64,000 bases of DNA from Paludibacter sp. UBA6032. Its GTDB lineage: Bacteria > Bacteroidota > Bacteroidia > Bacteroidales > Paludibacteraceae. The translations under genes and the position numbers were made by a program. The stretch spans positions 9,937 to 73,936 of the forward strand of contig DIZI01000001.1 of the NCBI GenBank assembly GCA_002427885.1, given 5' to 3'. Positions 27,046 through 36,506 of the stretch are shown in pieces (positions within the stretch are counted from its first letter, which is position 1; every line of letters begins with the position of its first letter). Under the pieces are notes generated by a model. It saw only the letters and a list, made by a program, of their open reading frames with translations. It was not told the DNA's origin and did no database searches.

Positions 27046-28269
27046 ATGAATATTCTCAAAACAGCGGCATTTTCTATATTTATTTGTTTTGGTTTTTCAA
27101 TGAATGTATTATCGACCATCCATGAAAAAAGCAGTAATAAAATTCGTTCTTCAATAAAAAGTAAAATTATCAACACTGAAAAAGAAAGGGTTTTGCGCCT
27201 GGCTGACAAATTCATAAAGGATAAACCGGAAACCGTTACAGCTCACAGTAGTAAAAGAAGTGCCGGTGGAATACACGATTATTATTCAGAAGGAACCTAT
27301 TGGTGGCCCGATCCTCAACATCCGGATGGCCCTTACATTCGAAAGGATGGCTTAAATAATCCCGATAATTTCGATTATCATCGTCAGGCCATCAGTCAGT
27401 TTTCGTGGGTAGTTGGTACGTTAACTTCTGCTTATTTGTTAACCGGAAACACATTATATGCCAAAGCAGCTGTAATTCATCTCAGAGCATGGTTTGTAGA
27501 TACAGCAACAGTAATGAATCCAAACATGCTTTATGCACAAGCAATTAAAGGTATAAATACCGGTCGTGGAATTGGAATAATTGATGCAATTCCATTTATT
27601 GAAGTAACAAAATCCGTTCAGATATTAGAAAATAGTCCTTTTCTGAATAAATCAGACGATCAAAAAATTCATAGATGGTTTAACGATTTCATGACCTGGT
27701 TGAATACAAATAAATATGGAATTGACGAAATGAATGCCAAAAATAACCACGGCACCTGGTGGCACGCTCAGGTTGCTGCCTATGCAAAATTAGTTGGAGA
27801 CAAAACGATATTGGAAAAATGTCGGAAACATTACACAGAAAATCTTTTACCAAATCAAATGAAAGTCGATGGAAGTTTGCCGCTGGAAATTGAACGTACA
27901 AAACCTTACTCCTATTCACTTTTTTGCCTTGATGGATTTGCAACTTTAACTTATTTGATATCCGACAATGATTTTGATGGTTGGAATTATAAATTATCAG
28001 ATGGAAGAGGAATGCAAAAAGCTGTCGATTTTATAAAGCCCTATATTATTGATAAAAACACCTGGCCATATGCAAAAGATATTTCTCATTGGGACGAACA
28101 ACCCGGACGCAGACCGTTCATGTTTTTTGCAGCAATAATTCAACAACAACCGGAATGGATTTCAATCTGGAAGAAATGTAGTTCTAACTTTCCAAGTGAT
28201 GAAAGTAAACGAAACATGCCATTGAAAAATCCGGTATTATGGTTGGGCATAAATAAACCGATTTTTTAA
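27046..28269 (+). CDS. Alginate_lyase-domain (PF05426) enzyme, PL38-like (copy A)
   Basis: Predicted (alpha/alpha)-toroid lyase acting on alginate or glucuronan in the periplasm. It has an N-terminal signal peptide (about 1-25). The 407-residue protein carries YWWPDPQHPDGPYIRKDG, a family-typical N-terminal motif, and the active-site-like NNHGTWWHAQ motif, with Asn and His as candidate catalytic residues. PF05426 covers PL5 and PL38; the motif pattern and Bacteroidota origin favour PL38, which includes an alginate lyase from Bacteroides ovatus and glucuronan lyases. A paralogue lies at 35291. It is 17 nt from a GH88 gene. Confidence 0.85.
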   Translation: MNILKTAAFSIFICFGFSMNVLSTIHEKSSNKIRSSIKSKIINTEKERVLRLADKFIKDKPETVTAHSSKRSAGGIHDYYSEGTYWWPDPQHPDGPYIRKDGLNNPDNFDYHRQAISQFSWVVGTLTSAYLLTGNTLYAKAAVIHLRAWFVDTATVMNPNMLYAQAIKGINTGRGIGIIDAIPFIEVTKSVQILENSPFLNKSDDQKIHRWFNDFMTWLNTNKYGIDEMNAKNNHGTWWHAQVAAYAKLVGDKTILEKCRKHYTENLLPNQMKVDGSLPLEIERTKPYSYSLFCLDGFATLTYLISDNDFDGWNYKLSDGRGMQKAVDFIKPYIIDKNTWPYAKDISHWDEQPGRRPFMFFAAIIQQQPEWISIWKKCSSNFPSDESKRNMPLKNPVLWLGINKPIF

Positions 28270-28286
28270 TTAATACAGCCGTTAAC

Positions 28287-29489
28287 ATGTCATATAAAAT
28301 AAAATCCTATTTTACAGTTGTTATTATGTTGGTTTTTACAACCAATATTTTCTCATCAAAAAATACAAAACCTGACGAATGGGTTCAAAAGGCCATTGAT
28401 CGTGCTGAGTATCGGTTGTTGGATGCAGCAAAAATCTACAAATCTTCAAAATTAAATCCACGAACTTTTGAAAATGGGAAAATTATTTATGCAGGTTCAA
28501 ACGACTGGACATGTGGTTTTTTCCCCGGATCGTTGTGGTATATGTTCGAACTGACTAAAAATGAAAAATTTAAAACAGAAGCAGAATATTATACCGAATT
28601 GAATGATGCCGTACAATTCCGTAAAAATACGCACGATCTCGGATTTATGTTGTATTGTAGTTATGGAAATGGTCTCAGGTTAACAGGGGATACTGCTTAT
28701 AAGAAAGTATTGATTACAGGTGCAAAATCGCTGGAAACACGTTTTAAGCCTAAGGTTGGACTTATTAAATCCTGGGATTCAAGAAAACAATGGCAATACC
28801 CTGTCATCATAGACAATATGATGAATCTCGAATTTTTGATGGAAGTTTCAAAAATGACCGGTGATAAAAAATTGAAAGATATTTGTATTTCTCATGCTGA
28901 TAAAACTATAAAAAATCATTATCGTGCTGATAATAGTTGTTTTCATGTAGTTGATTATGACAGTATTACAGGAGTTGTTTTGCACAAGCAAACAGCTCAG
29001 GGTTTTGCCGATAATTCTTCGTGGGCACGCGGTCAGGCCTGGGGGTTATATGGATTTACCATGATGTATCGTGAAACAAAAAATCCGAAATACCTTGAAC
29101 AGGCTCAGAAAATTGCAGCCTATATTTTAAATTATCCGACTTTACCTAAAGATAAAATTCCATTTTGGGACTATAATGCACCGAACATTCCAAACGAACC
29201 CCGCGATGCTTCTGCAGCAGCAATTACAGCTTCAGCATTATTTGAATTAAGTTCATATGTCAAAAATCATCCGGAATATTTTAAGACTGCGGAAATAATT
29301 TTAAAAAATCTTTCGTCCTATGAATATTTTTCAACCAAAGGTGAAAATGGTTTTTTTATATTGAAGCATTCTACCGGAAACTACCCAAAGAAATCGGAAA
29401 TTGATGTTCCGCTAAATTACGCCGATTATTATTATCTGGAAGCTATTGTCCGGTATATGAAAATAAAAAAAATCAGTTATAAAAAATAA
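28287..29489 (+). CDS. GH88 unsaturated glucuronyl hydrolase
   Basis: Removes the 4,5-unsaturated uronic acid left at the non-reducing end by polysaccharide lyases, through a hydration mechanism. The 400-residue protein has an N-terminal hydrophobic export signal and an (alpha/alpha)6 barrel. D117 (NTHDLGF) and D176 (VIIDNMMN), 59 residues apart, correspond to the two catalytic aspartates D88 and D149 of Bacillus unsaturated glucuronyl hydrolase. Pure alginate systems normally do not need GH88, so its presence suggests that a glucuronate-containing polymer is also degraded. Confidence 0.9.
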   Translation: MSYKIKSYFTVVIMLVFTTNIFSSKNTKPDEWVQKAIDRAEYRLLDAAKIYKSSKLNPRTFENGKIIYAGSNDWTCGFFPGSLWYMFELTKNEKFKTEAEYYTELNDAVQFRKNTHDLGFMLYCSYGNGLRLTGDTAYKKVLITGAKSLETRFKPKVGLIKSWDSRKQWQYPVIIDNMMNLEFLMEVSKMTGDKKLKDICISHADKTIKNHYRADNSCFHVVDYDSITGVVLHKQTAQGFADNSSWARGQAWGLYGFTMMYRETKNPKYLEQAQKIAAYILNYPTLPKDKIPFWDYNAPNIPNEPRDASAAAITASALFELSSYVKNHPEYFKTAEIILKNLSSYEYFSTKGENGFFILKHSTGNYPKKSEIDVPLNYADYYYLEAIVRYMKIKKISYKK

Positions 29490-29540
29490 AGAACCAATTA
29501 AAAAATTGAAATAGAACTAAATACGCTAATAATCAACAGA

Positions 29541-30656
29541 ATGAAATTGAACACAGCTTTCTATATAAAACGAATATTATTGAGTTTTCTGATATATATA
29601 CCTGTAATCGGCAATGCTCAGGTTCTGCTCGAAGCCGATGGACCCGGAAACACCTATGAACTTATCAATAGCGTTTTAGCTCCAACTGGTGGCGATGTTG
29701 TCGAGAATCCGGAGTGTGTTCATCCACAATTTGGCAGGCACATTGCAGAGGTATGGGATGCAGATTTGAATCAATATGTATTTGAATTTTACATTCATGT
29801 AACCCCTGATAATGACCGCTGTATCAATTTCGACCGACAACGGGTCGAAATTAAAACTTACGATGCATCTCCAACCAATTTAAAAGGTGTTTCGGGTGAA
29901 ACGGTCGTTTATAAATGGCGCTTTAAAGTTCCGACAGGATTTCAGCCCTCATCCAGCTTTACGCATATACATCAGGTAAAAGCTGTTGGTGGTGATGAAG
30001 CTGATCCGCTTTTTACATTGACAGCACGAAAAGGAAGCCCGAATAAGTTAGAATTAAACTATTACTCCGATTCAAATCTGAGTTCAACCAAACTGACATC
30101 AGTAAATCTTTCGTTGTTCGAAAACACATGGGTTGAGGCTACTGAAAGAATTCAGATTGATAATGTAAACGGAACATATTCTATCACTATAAAAAAAGTG
30201 AGTGATGGTACTACGATATTGAGTTACACAAATAATAAATTACTCACTATTCGTGCTGACAACAATTTTATTCGTCCCAAATGGGGCATTTATCGCAGTT
30301 TATTAAATCCTCAGGATTTAAGAGATGAATCGCTCCGCTTTAATAATATTTCGATTTATGAAGAGCCCTCTACAGCTGTAAATTCAACGTTTTCACCTGT
30401 TGAGAATGAATTTAAAGTGATACCTGATATTTCGAATAAAACACTAAAAGTTGAATATAATCTATTGGAAAAAGGGGATATTGGAATTAACATAATGAAT
30501 ATCAGTGGGCAATTTGTTCAATTGATTAGTAAAAATGAGAGTTGTAATAGTGGTTATAATCAAAAGCTTATTGATATTTCTAATTTAAAGTCTGGAATCT
30601 ATTTTATTCAACTTCAAACTTCATTTTCAGAAAGAACAATTAAGTGCATTTTATAG
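29541..30656 (+). CDS. T9SS-exported jelly-roll protein, candidate polysaccharide lyase
   Basis: A secreted 371-residue protein with signal peptide (about 1-26), a concanavalin-like beta-jelly-roll region (about 28-275) and a type A T9SS sorting domain (about 290-371, with GIYFIQL). I cannot assign a CAZy family. The jelly roll holds RVEIK (R101-K105), HIHQVK (H142-K147) and WGIYRS (248-253), in the same order as the RTELR, QIH and YFKAG motifs of PL7-type lyases; PL13, PL14, PL18 and PL20 folds are alternatives. It lies between GH88 and GH2 genes, which supports a lyase supplying GH88 with unsaturated products. Confidence 0.72.
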   Translation: MKLNTAFYIKRILLSFLIYIPVIGNAQVLLEADGPGNTYELINSVLAPTGGDVVENPECVHPQFGRHIAEVWDADLNQYVFEFYIHVTPDNDRCINFDRQRVEIKTYDASPTNLKGVSGETVVYKWRFKVPTGFQPSSSFTHIHQVKAVGGDEADPLFTLTARKGSPNKLELNYYSDSNLSSTKLTSVNLSLFENTWVEATERIQIDNVNGTYSITIKKVSDGTTILSYTNNKLLTIRADNNFIRPKWGIYRSLLNPQDLRDESLRFNNISIYEEPSTAVNSTFSPVENEFKVIPDISNKTLKVEYNLLEKGDIGINIMNISGQFVQLISKNESCNSGYNQKLIDISNLKSGIYFIQLQTSFSERTIKCIL

Positions 30657-30678
30657 AATCAGTTATTAAAGAAACGAT

Positions 30679-33159
30679 ATGATGAGAAATATATCAGGAC
30701 ATAATTTATTACTTTTGGTTCTAGGGTTTTCAATAGCTTCCTTTGCTCAGAACCAAACAAATATTCGTTTAAATAATAACTGGCAGTTCCTTCGCGAAGA
30801 CTTAGGGAGTCCATGGGAAGCTGTACGTCCGATTGTAAAACCCGGAAATCCCGAATGTCAGCCAATTTGGGAAAATGTAACTTTGCCACATTGTTTCAAC
30901 GCTTTTGATGGTGTAGATCCGGACGTGAATTACTATCAGGGACCTGGTTGGTACAGAACACAACTTGAGATAAATAACCCTTTCAATCAAGGACGTACTT
31001 TACTTCATTTCGAAGGTGCCGGTCAAAAAACAGAAGTTTATATTTATACCACAAAAGTTGGTTCGCATATTGGCGGTTACGACGAATGGACGGTAGATAT
31101 CACCGATGCCATTAATACATTTTTAAGAAATAAATCAGAACTGGAACGTTTCAAAGGTAAAATTCCGCTTTCAATACGTTGTGACAATTCCCGCGATAAT
31201 GAAATGATTCCATCGAGTCTTTCCGACTTCAATGTTTACGGTGGAATTTACCGCTATCTGAATTTAGTTTACGTTCCGGCATCATCCATTGAAAGAGTGA
31301 ATATTAACGCTGAAGTAGATGCAAAAGGACAACTCGGGAAATATGCTGTGGTTTTAAAAACAAGAAATAACTCCACCTTGACAAAAGCAAACCTGAAAAT
31401 AGAAATAACAGATGCAAAAGGAAAAATCATTTCAACTAATAATCAGGAAATTAATGCCAACGATTCCGACAAAATCCTTTTCAGTTCAAGCTTGAAAAAA
31501 CCGATACTCTGGTCGCCAAAGCAACCAAATTTGTACACTTGTAAAGCAACTATTTCCAGCGAAGCAGGAACACAAACTTTAATTCAGCATTTCGGATTTC
31601 GGAATTACGAATTTGTTGATTATGGTCCTTTTATGCTGAATGGTAGCCGATTGTTGATTCGTGGCACACATCGTCACGAAGATCATGCAGGTGAAGGAGC
31701 TGCCATGACCGAATCGCAAATTCGTGCTGAAATGATTTTGATTAAAGAAATGGGTGCCAATTTTATTCGGTTAGGACATTATCAACAATCCCGAATTGTT
31801 CTTGATTTATGCGATAGTTTGGGAATTATGGTTTGGGAAGAAATTCCGTGGTGCAGAGGTGGTGTCGGCGATGAACGCTATAAAAATCAAGCATATAGCA
31901 TGTTGACCAATATGATTACTCAGCATCGCAGTCATCCGGCTGTCATTCTGTGGGGATTGGGAAATGAGAACGACTGGCCGGGTGATTTTCCTACATACAA
32001 TAAGAAGGAAGTGACTGATTTTATGACGACCTTGAATAACCTGGCACATAAACTCGATCCATCCCGAAAAACGACCATCAGGCGTTGCGATTTCTGCAAG
32101 GATATTCCGGATGTTTATTCACCTTCAATCTGGGCAGGTTGGTATCGGGGTATTTTTACCGAATATAAAGAAATGTCTGAAAAGGAAATGAAAACGGTGA
32201 AACATTTCTTTCATGCCGAGTGGGGAGGTGATAGTCATGCCGGACGAAATTCCGAAACTTCTGACAGCGTCTTAAGGCTGGTTGAAACCGGCACCGGATT
32301 TGACAAAAGGATCGGTGATGCTTCATTATACGGAGATGCTGCCAGGGTTTCGAAAGACGGTGACTGGAGCGAAAGTTATATTTGCAATTTATTCGATTGG
32401 ACTCTGAAAGAACAGGAAACCATGCCAAATCTTACCGGTTCCGCTTTCTGGACTTTCAAGGATTTTTCAACACCCGTTCGGCCGGATAATCCTATTCCCT
32501 ATGTAAATCAAAAAGGAGTTGTTGAACGGGATGACACAAAGAAGGAATCATATTTCGTATTCCAATCCTGGTGGGCAGAGAAGCCCATGGTTCATATTTA
32601 CGGTCATAACTGGCCTGTTCGTTGGGGAAAGGACGGAGAAGAAAAAATGGTAAAAGTTTATTCAAACTGTGATGAAGCTGAACTTTTTTTCAACGGAAAA
32701 AGTATGGGTGTGAAAAAGCGAAACAGTCAGGATTTTCCGGCTGCAGGATTGAGATGGAATGTAATTTATGCTGAAGGTAAAAACGTTCTTAATGTTATTG
32801 CCCGTAAAGGAAAATCAGTAGTTACCGATCAGATAGAACAAATTTATCAGACAGAGAAATGGGAGCAACCCACTCAAATGACTTTGACAATAATTGCTCA
32901 ACAAGGCGATACAGCTAAAATTGAAGTGAAATTATTTGATAGCCATAAAATTATGTGTCTGAATGCTCAAAATGTAATTACATTTGGTTTGACTGGCGAT
33001 GGAAAACTAATAGACAAATTAGGAACGGTTTCCGGTTCCAGAATTGTCCAGCTTCAAAATGGTCGGGCATTTATCAGTGTAAAACTGAATGGTGGTAATA
33101 GTGTCGTCAGCGTAAGTTGTAATGGGATTCCGACGGTCTTTTGTGAATTGAGAAAATAA
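30679..33159 (+). CDS. GH2 glycoside hydrolase (beta-glucuronidase/galactosidase superfamily)
   Basis: Exported (signal peptide about 1-23) retaining beta-glycosidase. The 826-residue protein has the GH2 jelly-roll sugar-binding domain (about 28-200), an Ig-like domain (about 205-310) and a TIM barrel (about 315-610), then C-terminal beta domains. The acid/base is E430 in WGLGNEN and the nucleophile E514 in FHAEWGG. Substrate cannot be read; beta-glucuronidase, beta-galactosidase or beta-mannosidase are possible. The neighbouring GH88 and lyase genes favour a side chain or backbone sugar of a uronate heteropolymer. An alternative ATG lies one codon downstream. Confidence 0.9.
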   Translation: MMRNISGHNLLLLVLGFSIASFAQNQTNIRLNNNWQFLREDLGSPWEAVRPIVKPGNPECQPIWENVTLPHCFNAFDGVDPDVNYYQGPGWYRTQLEINNPFNQGRTLLHFEGAGQKTEVYIYTTKVGSHIGGYDEWTVDITDAINTFLRNKSELERFKGKIPLSIRCDNSRDNEMIPSSLSDFNVYGGIYRYLNLVYVPASSIERVNINAEVDAKGQLGKYAVVLKTRNNSTLTKANLKIEITDAKGKIISTNNQEINANDSDKILFSSSLKKPILWSPKQPNLYTCKATISSEAGTQTLIQHFGFRNYEFVDYGPFMLNGSRLLIRGTHRHEDHAGEGAAMTESQIRAEMILIKEMGANFIRLGHYQQSRIVLDLCDSLGIMVWEEIPWCRGGVGDERYKNQAYSMLTNMITQHRSHPAVILWGLGNENDWPGDFPTYNKKEVTDFMTTLNNLAHKLDPSRKTTIRRCDFCKDIPDVYSPSIWAGWYRGIFTEYKEMSEKEMKTVKHFFHAEWGGDSHAGRNSETSDSVLRLVETGTGFDKRIGDASLYGDAARVSKDGDWSESYICNLFDWTLKEQETMPNLTGSAFWTFKDFSTPVRPDNPIPYVNQKGVVERDDTKKESYFVFQSWWAEKPMVHIYGHNWPVRWGKDGEEKMVKVYSNCDEAELFFNGKSMGVKKRNSQDFPAAGLRWNVIYAEGKNVLNVIARKGKSVVTDQIEQIYQTEKWEQPTQMTLTIIAQQGDTAKIEVKLFDSHKIMCLNAQNVITFGLTGDGKLIDKLGTVSGSRIVQLQNGRAFISVKLNGGNSVVSVSCNGIPTVFCELRK

Positions 33160-33178
33160 AATTATTAATATTGACTGT

Positions 33179-34138
33179 ATGGACTTAATTTCAAGAAGAG
33201 ATTTTATTAAAAAATCTGCGATTGTGGCAAGTACAATCCCTTTTATTAGTATTGGTGAAAAAATGATGGCTATAACCAGACAAACTCAACCTACAGAAAC
33301 TCTCGATGTTAGTATATTTTCCAAACATCTTCAGTTTCTAAATTACAGAGAATTGGGCGAAAAAGCAGCAGAAATGGGATTTGCAGGAATTGATCTAACG
33401 GTTCGTGCAGGCGGACATGTAGAACCCAAAACTGTAAAAACAGATTTACCAAAAGCTGTAGCTGAAATTAAACAGGGCGGTTCAAAAGTCAGGATGATCG
33501 CTACTACCATCGAAAATGTAAACAATCCGATGGATGTTGATATTTTAAGAACAGCATCCGATTGTGGAATCAAATACTATCGTCCCAACTGGCTTAAATA
33601 TCCAAAAGGAAAATCATTGCCTGAATCATTGGAAATGTATGCCCATCAATTGAAAGATTTGAGCCTTTTAAATAAAAAACTAGGCGTTATAGGTTGTTAT
33701 CAAAATCATGCTGGCAGTTTGGTTGGAGGATCTCTTTGGGAAGTTTATAAAATTTTAGAGTTGGTTGACAAGAATTATTTCGGAGCACAATACGATATTC
33801 GCCACGCTATAGTGGAAGGAGCCAATTCGTGGGTAAATGGGTTGGAACTTATTCATTCACAGATTAAAACCATAGTTGTAAAAGATTATAAATGGAGTAT
33901 TGTAAATGGAAAATGGGAACTTATCAATACACCAATTGGTGAAGGCATGGTTGATTTTAAAAAATTCTTTCGAATGTTGAAGGATTATCAGATAAAAGTA
34001 CCTGTTTCTATGCATTGTGAATATGATTTGGGAGGAGCCGAAAAAGGGAACCGGAAAATTTCGGTTTATCCCCGGGTTATTTTTGATGCGATGAAAAAAG
34101 ATTTAAATAAAATACAAGAGCTTTGGAGAGAAGCTTAG
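33179..34138 (+). CDS. Tat-exported xylose-isomerase-like TIM-barrel protein
   Basis: A 319-residue protein of the sugar isomerase/epimerase AP-endonuclease-2 fold (PF01261-like). The N-terminus has a twin-arginine signal (SRRDFIKKSA, residues 5-14), which implies folded export, perhaps with a metal already bound. The barrel includes QYDIRHA, VKDYKW and GEGMVDF segments, where family members place metal and substrate ligands. Periplasmic members often sit in glycan loci with unclear substrates. It is 19 nt after the GH2 gene and may process a released sugar or oligosaccharide; function is inferred from context only. Confidence 0.78.
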   Translation: MDLISRRDFIKKSAIVASTIPFISIGEKMMAITRQTQPTETLDVSIFSKHLQFLNYRELGEKAAEMGFAGIDLTVRAGGHVEPKTVKTDLPKAVAEIKQGGSKVRMIATTIENVNNPMDVDILRTASDCGIKYYRPNWLKYPKGKSLPESLEMYAHQLKDLSLLNKKLGVIGCYQNHAGSLVGGSLWEVYKILELVDKNYFGAQYDIRHAIVEGANSWVNGLELIHSQIKTIVVKDYKWSIVNGKWELINTPIGEGMVDFKKFFRMLKDYQIKVPVSMHCEYDLGGAEKGNRKISVYPRVIFDAMKKDLNKIQELWREA

Positions 34139-34175
34139 AAATAAATAACTGATTTTGAAATAAAAAAAAACTATT

Positions 34176-35060
34176 ATGAATATTAAATCCATTATAACAG
34201 GTGTGCTGTTTATTTGCAGCATAAGTAGTTTTGCACAAGAACCGGAGGTAAAAAAGGTTTTATTTCCAACCGGTTATGAATCCAAAATAGATGAAGTCTA
34301 TACCGATGTGAGAGATTGGAAAGGACGATTGGACGTGTATTATAATCCACTAAGCTTAAAACCAACACCGGTAGTTCTGCACATCCATGGAGGCGGTTGG
34401 AATCATGGTACTAAGGAAAGTCAAACTGGTTTCAGTTCTTACTTCAAAGCCGGATTTGCGGTAGTGAATGTTGAATACCGATTGGTACAGATTGCCACAG
34501 CTCCGGCTGCCATTGAAGACATCAGAACGGCACTGCATTATATTAAAGAGAATTCAAAAAAACTGAATATAAATCCTGATAAAATTGTAATTGAAGGAGG
34601 ATCTTCAGGAGCACATTTGGCACTTATGGGTGGACTTTTAGAAAATAACAGGTTATTTGATACCAATTGTTCAGGCGAATTGGATATGAAAGTTGCTGCT
34701 ATCATAAGTAATTATGCTCCATCTGATTTACCCAGTTTGTTGACTAATTCAACCCTTACCAATTCGTTAACTAAATGGTTGGGTGATAAAGCAAATAATC
34801 CTGAATTTGTAGCATCGGTATCTCCACTTACATACATTAAAAAATCAAGTCCTCCGGTATTTATTGTTCATGGCAATGCCGACAAGATTGTGCCTTACAG
34901 TCAATCGGTAGAATTGCAAAAAAAACTGAATGAATCAGGAGTTTACAATGAGTTTATTACTGTTGATGGTGGTGGACATGGTAGTTTTGAGAAAGAAAAG
35001 AAAACAGAAATAAATTTAGCCCTGATTAAGTTTTTAAGAAAAGTTAAAGTGATTGAATAA
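34176..35060 (+). CDS. Alpha/beta-hydrolase esterase, probable carbohydrate esterase
   Basis: Exported serine esterase with a signal peptide (about 1-20). The 294-residue protein has the oxyanion-hole motif HGGGW (71-75) and the nucleophile elbow GGSSG (Ser143), with D236 in HGNADKIVP and H268 in GGGHGS completing the triad. It resembles bifunctional feruloyl/acetyl-xylan esterase-type hydrolases (PF20434/PF07859). In this operon it could remove O-acetyl groups, which are common on bacterial alginate and glucuronan. It is the last gene before the next operator-bearing promoter. Confidence 0.82.
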   Translation: MNIKSIITGVLFICSISSFAQEPEVKKVLFPTGYESKIDEVYTDVRDWKGRLDVYYNPLSLKPTPVVLHIHGGGWNHGTKESQTGFSSYFKAGFAVVNVEYRLVQIATAPAAIEDIRTALHYIKENSKKLNINPDKIVIEGGSSGAHLALMGGLLENNRLFDTNCSGELDMKVAAIISNYAPSDLPSLLTNSTLTNSLTKWLGDKANNPEFVASVSPLTYIKKSSPPVFIVHGNADKIVPYSQSVELQKKLNESGVYNEFITVDGGGHGSFEKEKKTEINLALIKFLRKVKVIE

Positions 35061-35071
35061 GCTATCATGAA

Positions 35072-35083
35072 TTGGCATACCAA
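35072..35083. promoter_or_regulatory. Near-match to the PUL operator
   Basis: TTGGCATACCAA differs from TTGGTnnACCAA at one defined position. It lies 84 bp upstream of the 35156 operator and just after the esterase stop codon. It could be an auxiliary site, or merely a weak 5-bp hairpin followed by TTTT. Confidence 0.35.
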
Positions 35084-35150
35084 TTTTATGTTCTACAACA
35101 TATTTCGCAAAAAAGACCCTAAATAATTTTTTTATTGAATAAAGATAGCT

Positions 35151-35183
35151 TACTTTTGGTTGACCAATAAATTGGTTGACCAG
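35151..35183 (+). promoter_or_regulatory. Promoter of the second PL38-like gene with two operators
   Basis: The -7 box TACTTTTG (35151-35158) overlaps operator TTGGTTGACCAA (35156-35167); a second, TTGGTTGACCAG (35172-35183, one mismatch), follows at the same 16-bp spacing seen at susC. No clear -33 TTTG; a T-run lies at the expected place. It should drive the genes at 35291, 36507 and possibly 37623. Confidence 0.72.
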
Positions 35184-35290
35184 ATAAAAGTATACAGATC
35201 AGACAAAAATTTCAATTTTAATTGTTTAATTAAATTGATAAAATGTATACATTTACATTTTTAAATCATAATCCGGATTTACTATTTTTT

Positions 35291-36469
35291 ATGAAATACA
35301 AAGTTTTTAAAATTATATTTATAATCTGCCTTTTCCCCGTGTTAAATCTAAATGGACAAATACGGATTTGGAATATAGACAATTTAAAAAATGCAAAATC
35401 TCTGACATCTGAGGCTGCCAAACTCATTATTCGGGATGCAAACAAGGATCTGGCAAAAACGTTGGTAACAGTTATGGATAAGCCCATGACTCCACCAAGT
35501 GCAGATAAGCATGATTATTTGAGTATGGGGCGTTATTGGTGGCCTGATCCATCGAAAGCGGATGGGTTACCCTATATTCGGAAAGATGGCGTTGTAAATC
35601 ATGAGATTGATAAACTGGATCGGGGTCCTCTTGGAGCTTTTGCCAGAAGTATTAAAAATCTTTCAATCGCCTATTTTTTAACTTCAGAGGATAAATATGC
35701 CCGGAAAGCTGTTGAAAATTTACAAATTTGGTTCATTAATAAAGACACAAAAATGAATCCGAATATGAATTACGGCCAAACAATTCCGGGGCGTCGGGAT
35801 GGCGAAGGTCGTGGAGAAGGGGTGTTGGATACCTATTCATTTGTTGAAATGCTGGATGGTGTGGAATTATTACGATCTTCCAAATTATTTACTGCCGCAG
35901 ACCAACTAACCATTAAAGTATGGTTTACTTCATATCTTGACTGGATGCTTACTTCAGAAATAGGAAATGAGGAAAGAACAGCAAAAAATAATCATGGGAC
36001 AGCGTTCGATGTTCAAGCGACAAGATATGCTTTGTTTACAGGGAAAAAAGATGTGGCTACCAAAATTATTACTGAATTTCCGGCAAATCGATTATTTAAA
36101 CAAATTCAACCGGATGGATCACAGCCACTCGAATTGGCTCGTACTACAGCATTAGGATATTCTACATTCAATCTGACTCATTTTCTGGATATGTGTTCAA
36201 TTGCTAAATCAATAAATATTGATTTATTTAATTCAACATCAGGAGATGGAAGAAGTATTTCAAAAGCTGTCGATTTTTTAGTTCCCTTTATTGGTACTCG
36301 AGTTGAAGAATTTAAATATAAGCAAATTAAAGATTGGGATGCTGTTCAATTAAAGCTTTGTTGGCAAATTTACAGAGCTGATCAGTTTCGCCCAAGACCA
36401 ATCTATAAAAATATTTATTCTCATTATTTAAATTCAGACGAAAAAGAGATAAATACATTACTTTACTAA
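35291..36469 (+). CDS. Alginate_lyase-domain (PF05426) enzyme, PL38-like (copy B)
   Basis: Second PF05426 enzyme in the PUL. The ATG at 35291 is chosen because it directly precedes a good signal peptide (MKYKVFKIIFIICLF); an ATG at 35243 would add 16 residues in front of it. The 392-residue protein has YWWPDPSKADGLPYIRKDG and NNHGTAFDVQ, matching copy A's motifs except that WWHA becomes AFDV, which may alter the active-site surroundings. It also has QTIPGRRDGEGRGEG, an Arg/Gly-rich loop differing from copy A. It opens its own operator-controlled unit, apart from copy A. Confidence 0.84.
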   Translation: MKYKVFKIIFIICLFPVLNLNGQIRIWNIDNLKNAKSLTSEAAKLIIRDANKDLAKTLVTVMDKPMTPPSADKHDYLSMGRYWWPDPSKADGLPYIRKDGVVNHEIDKLDRGPLGAFARSIKNLSIAYFLTSEDKYARKAVENLQIWFINKDTKMNPNMNYGQTIPGRRDGEGRGEGVLDTYSFVEMLDGVELLRSSKLFTAADQLTIKVWFTSYLDWMLTSEIGNEERTAKNNHGTAFDVQATRYALFTGKKDVATKIITEFPANRLFKQIQPDGSQPLELARTTALGYSTFNLTHFLDMCSIAKSINIDLFNSTSGDGRSISKAVDFLVPFIGTRVEEFKYKQIKDWDAVQLKLCWQIYRADQFRPRPIYKNIYSHYLNSDEKEINTLLY

Positions 36470-36506
36470 TTAACTATCAACGTTTTACTTTAAAAAAAAA
36501 ATCATC

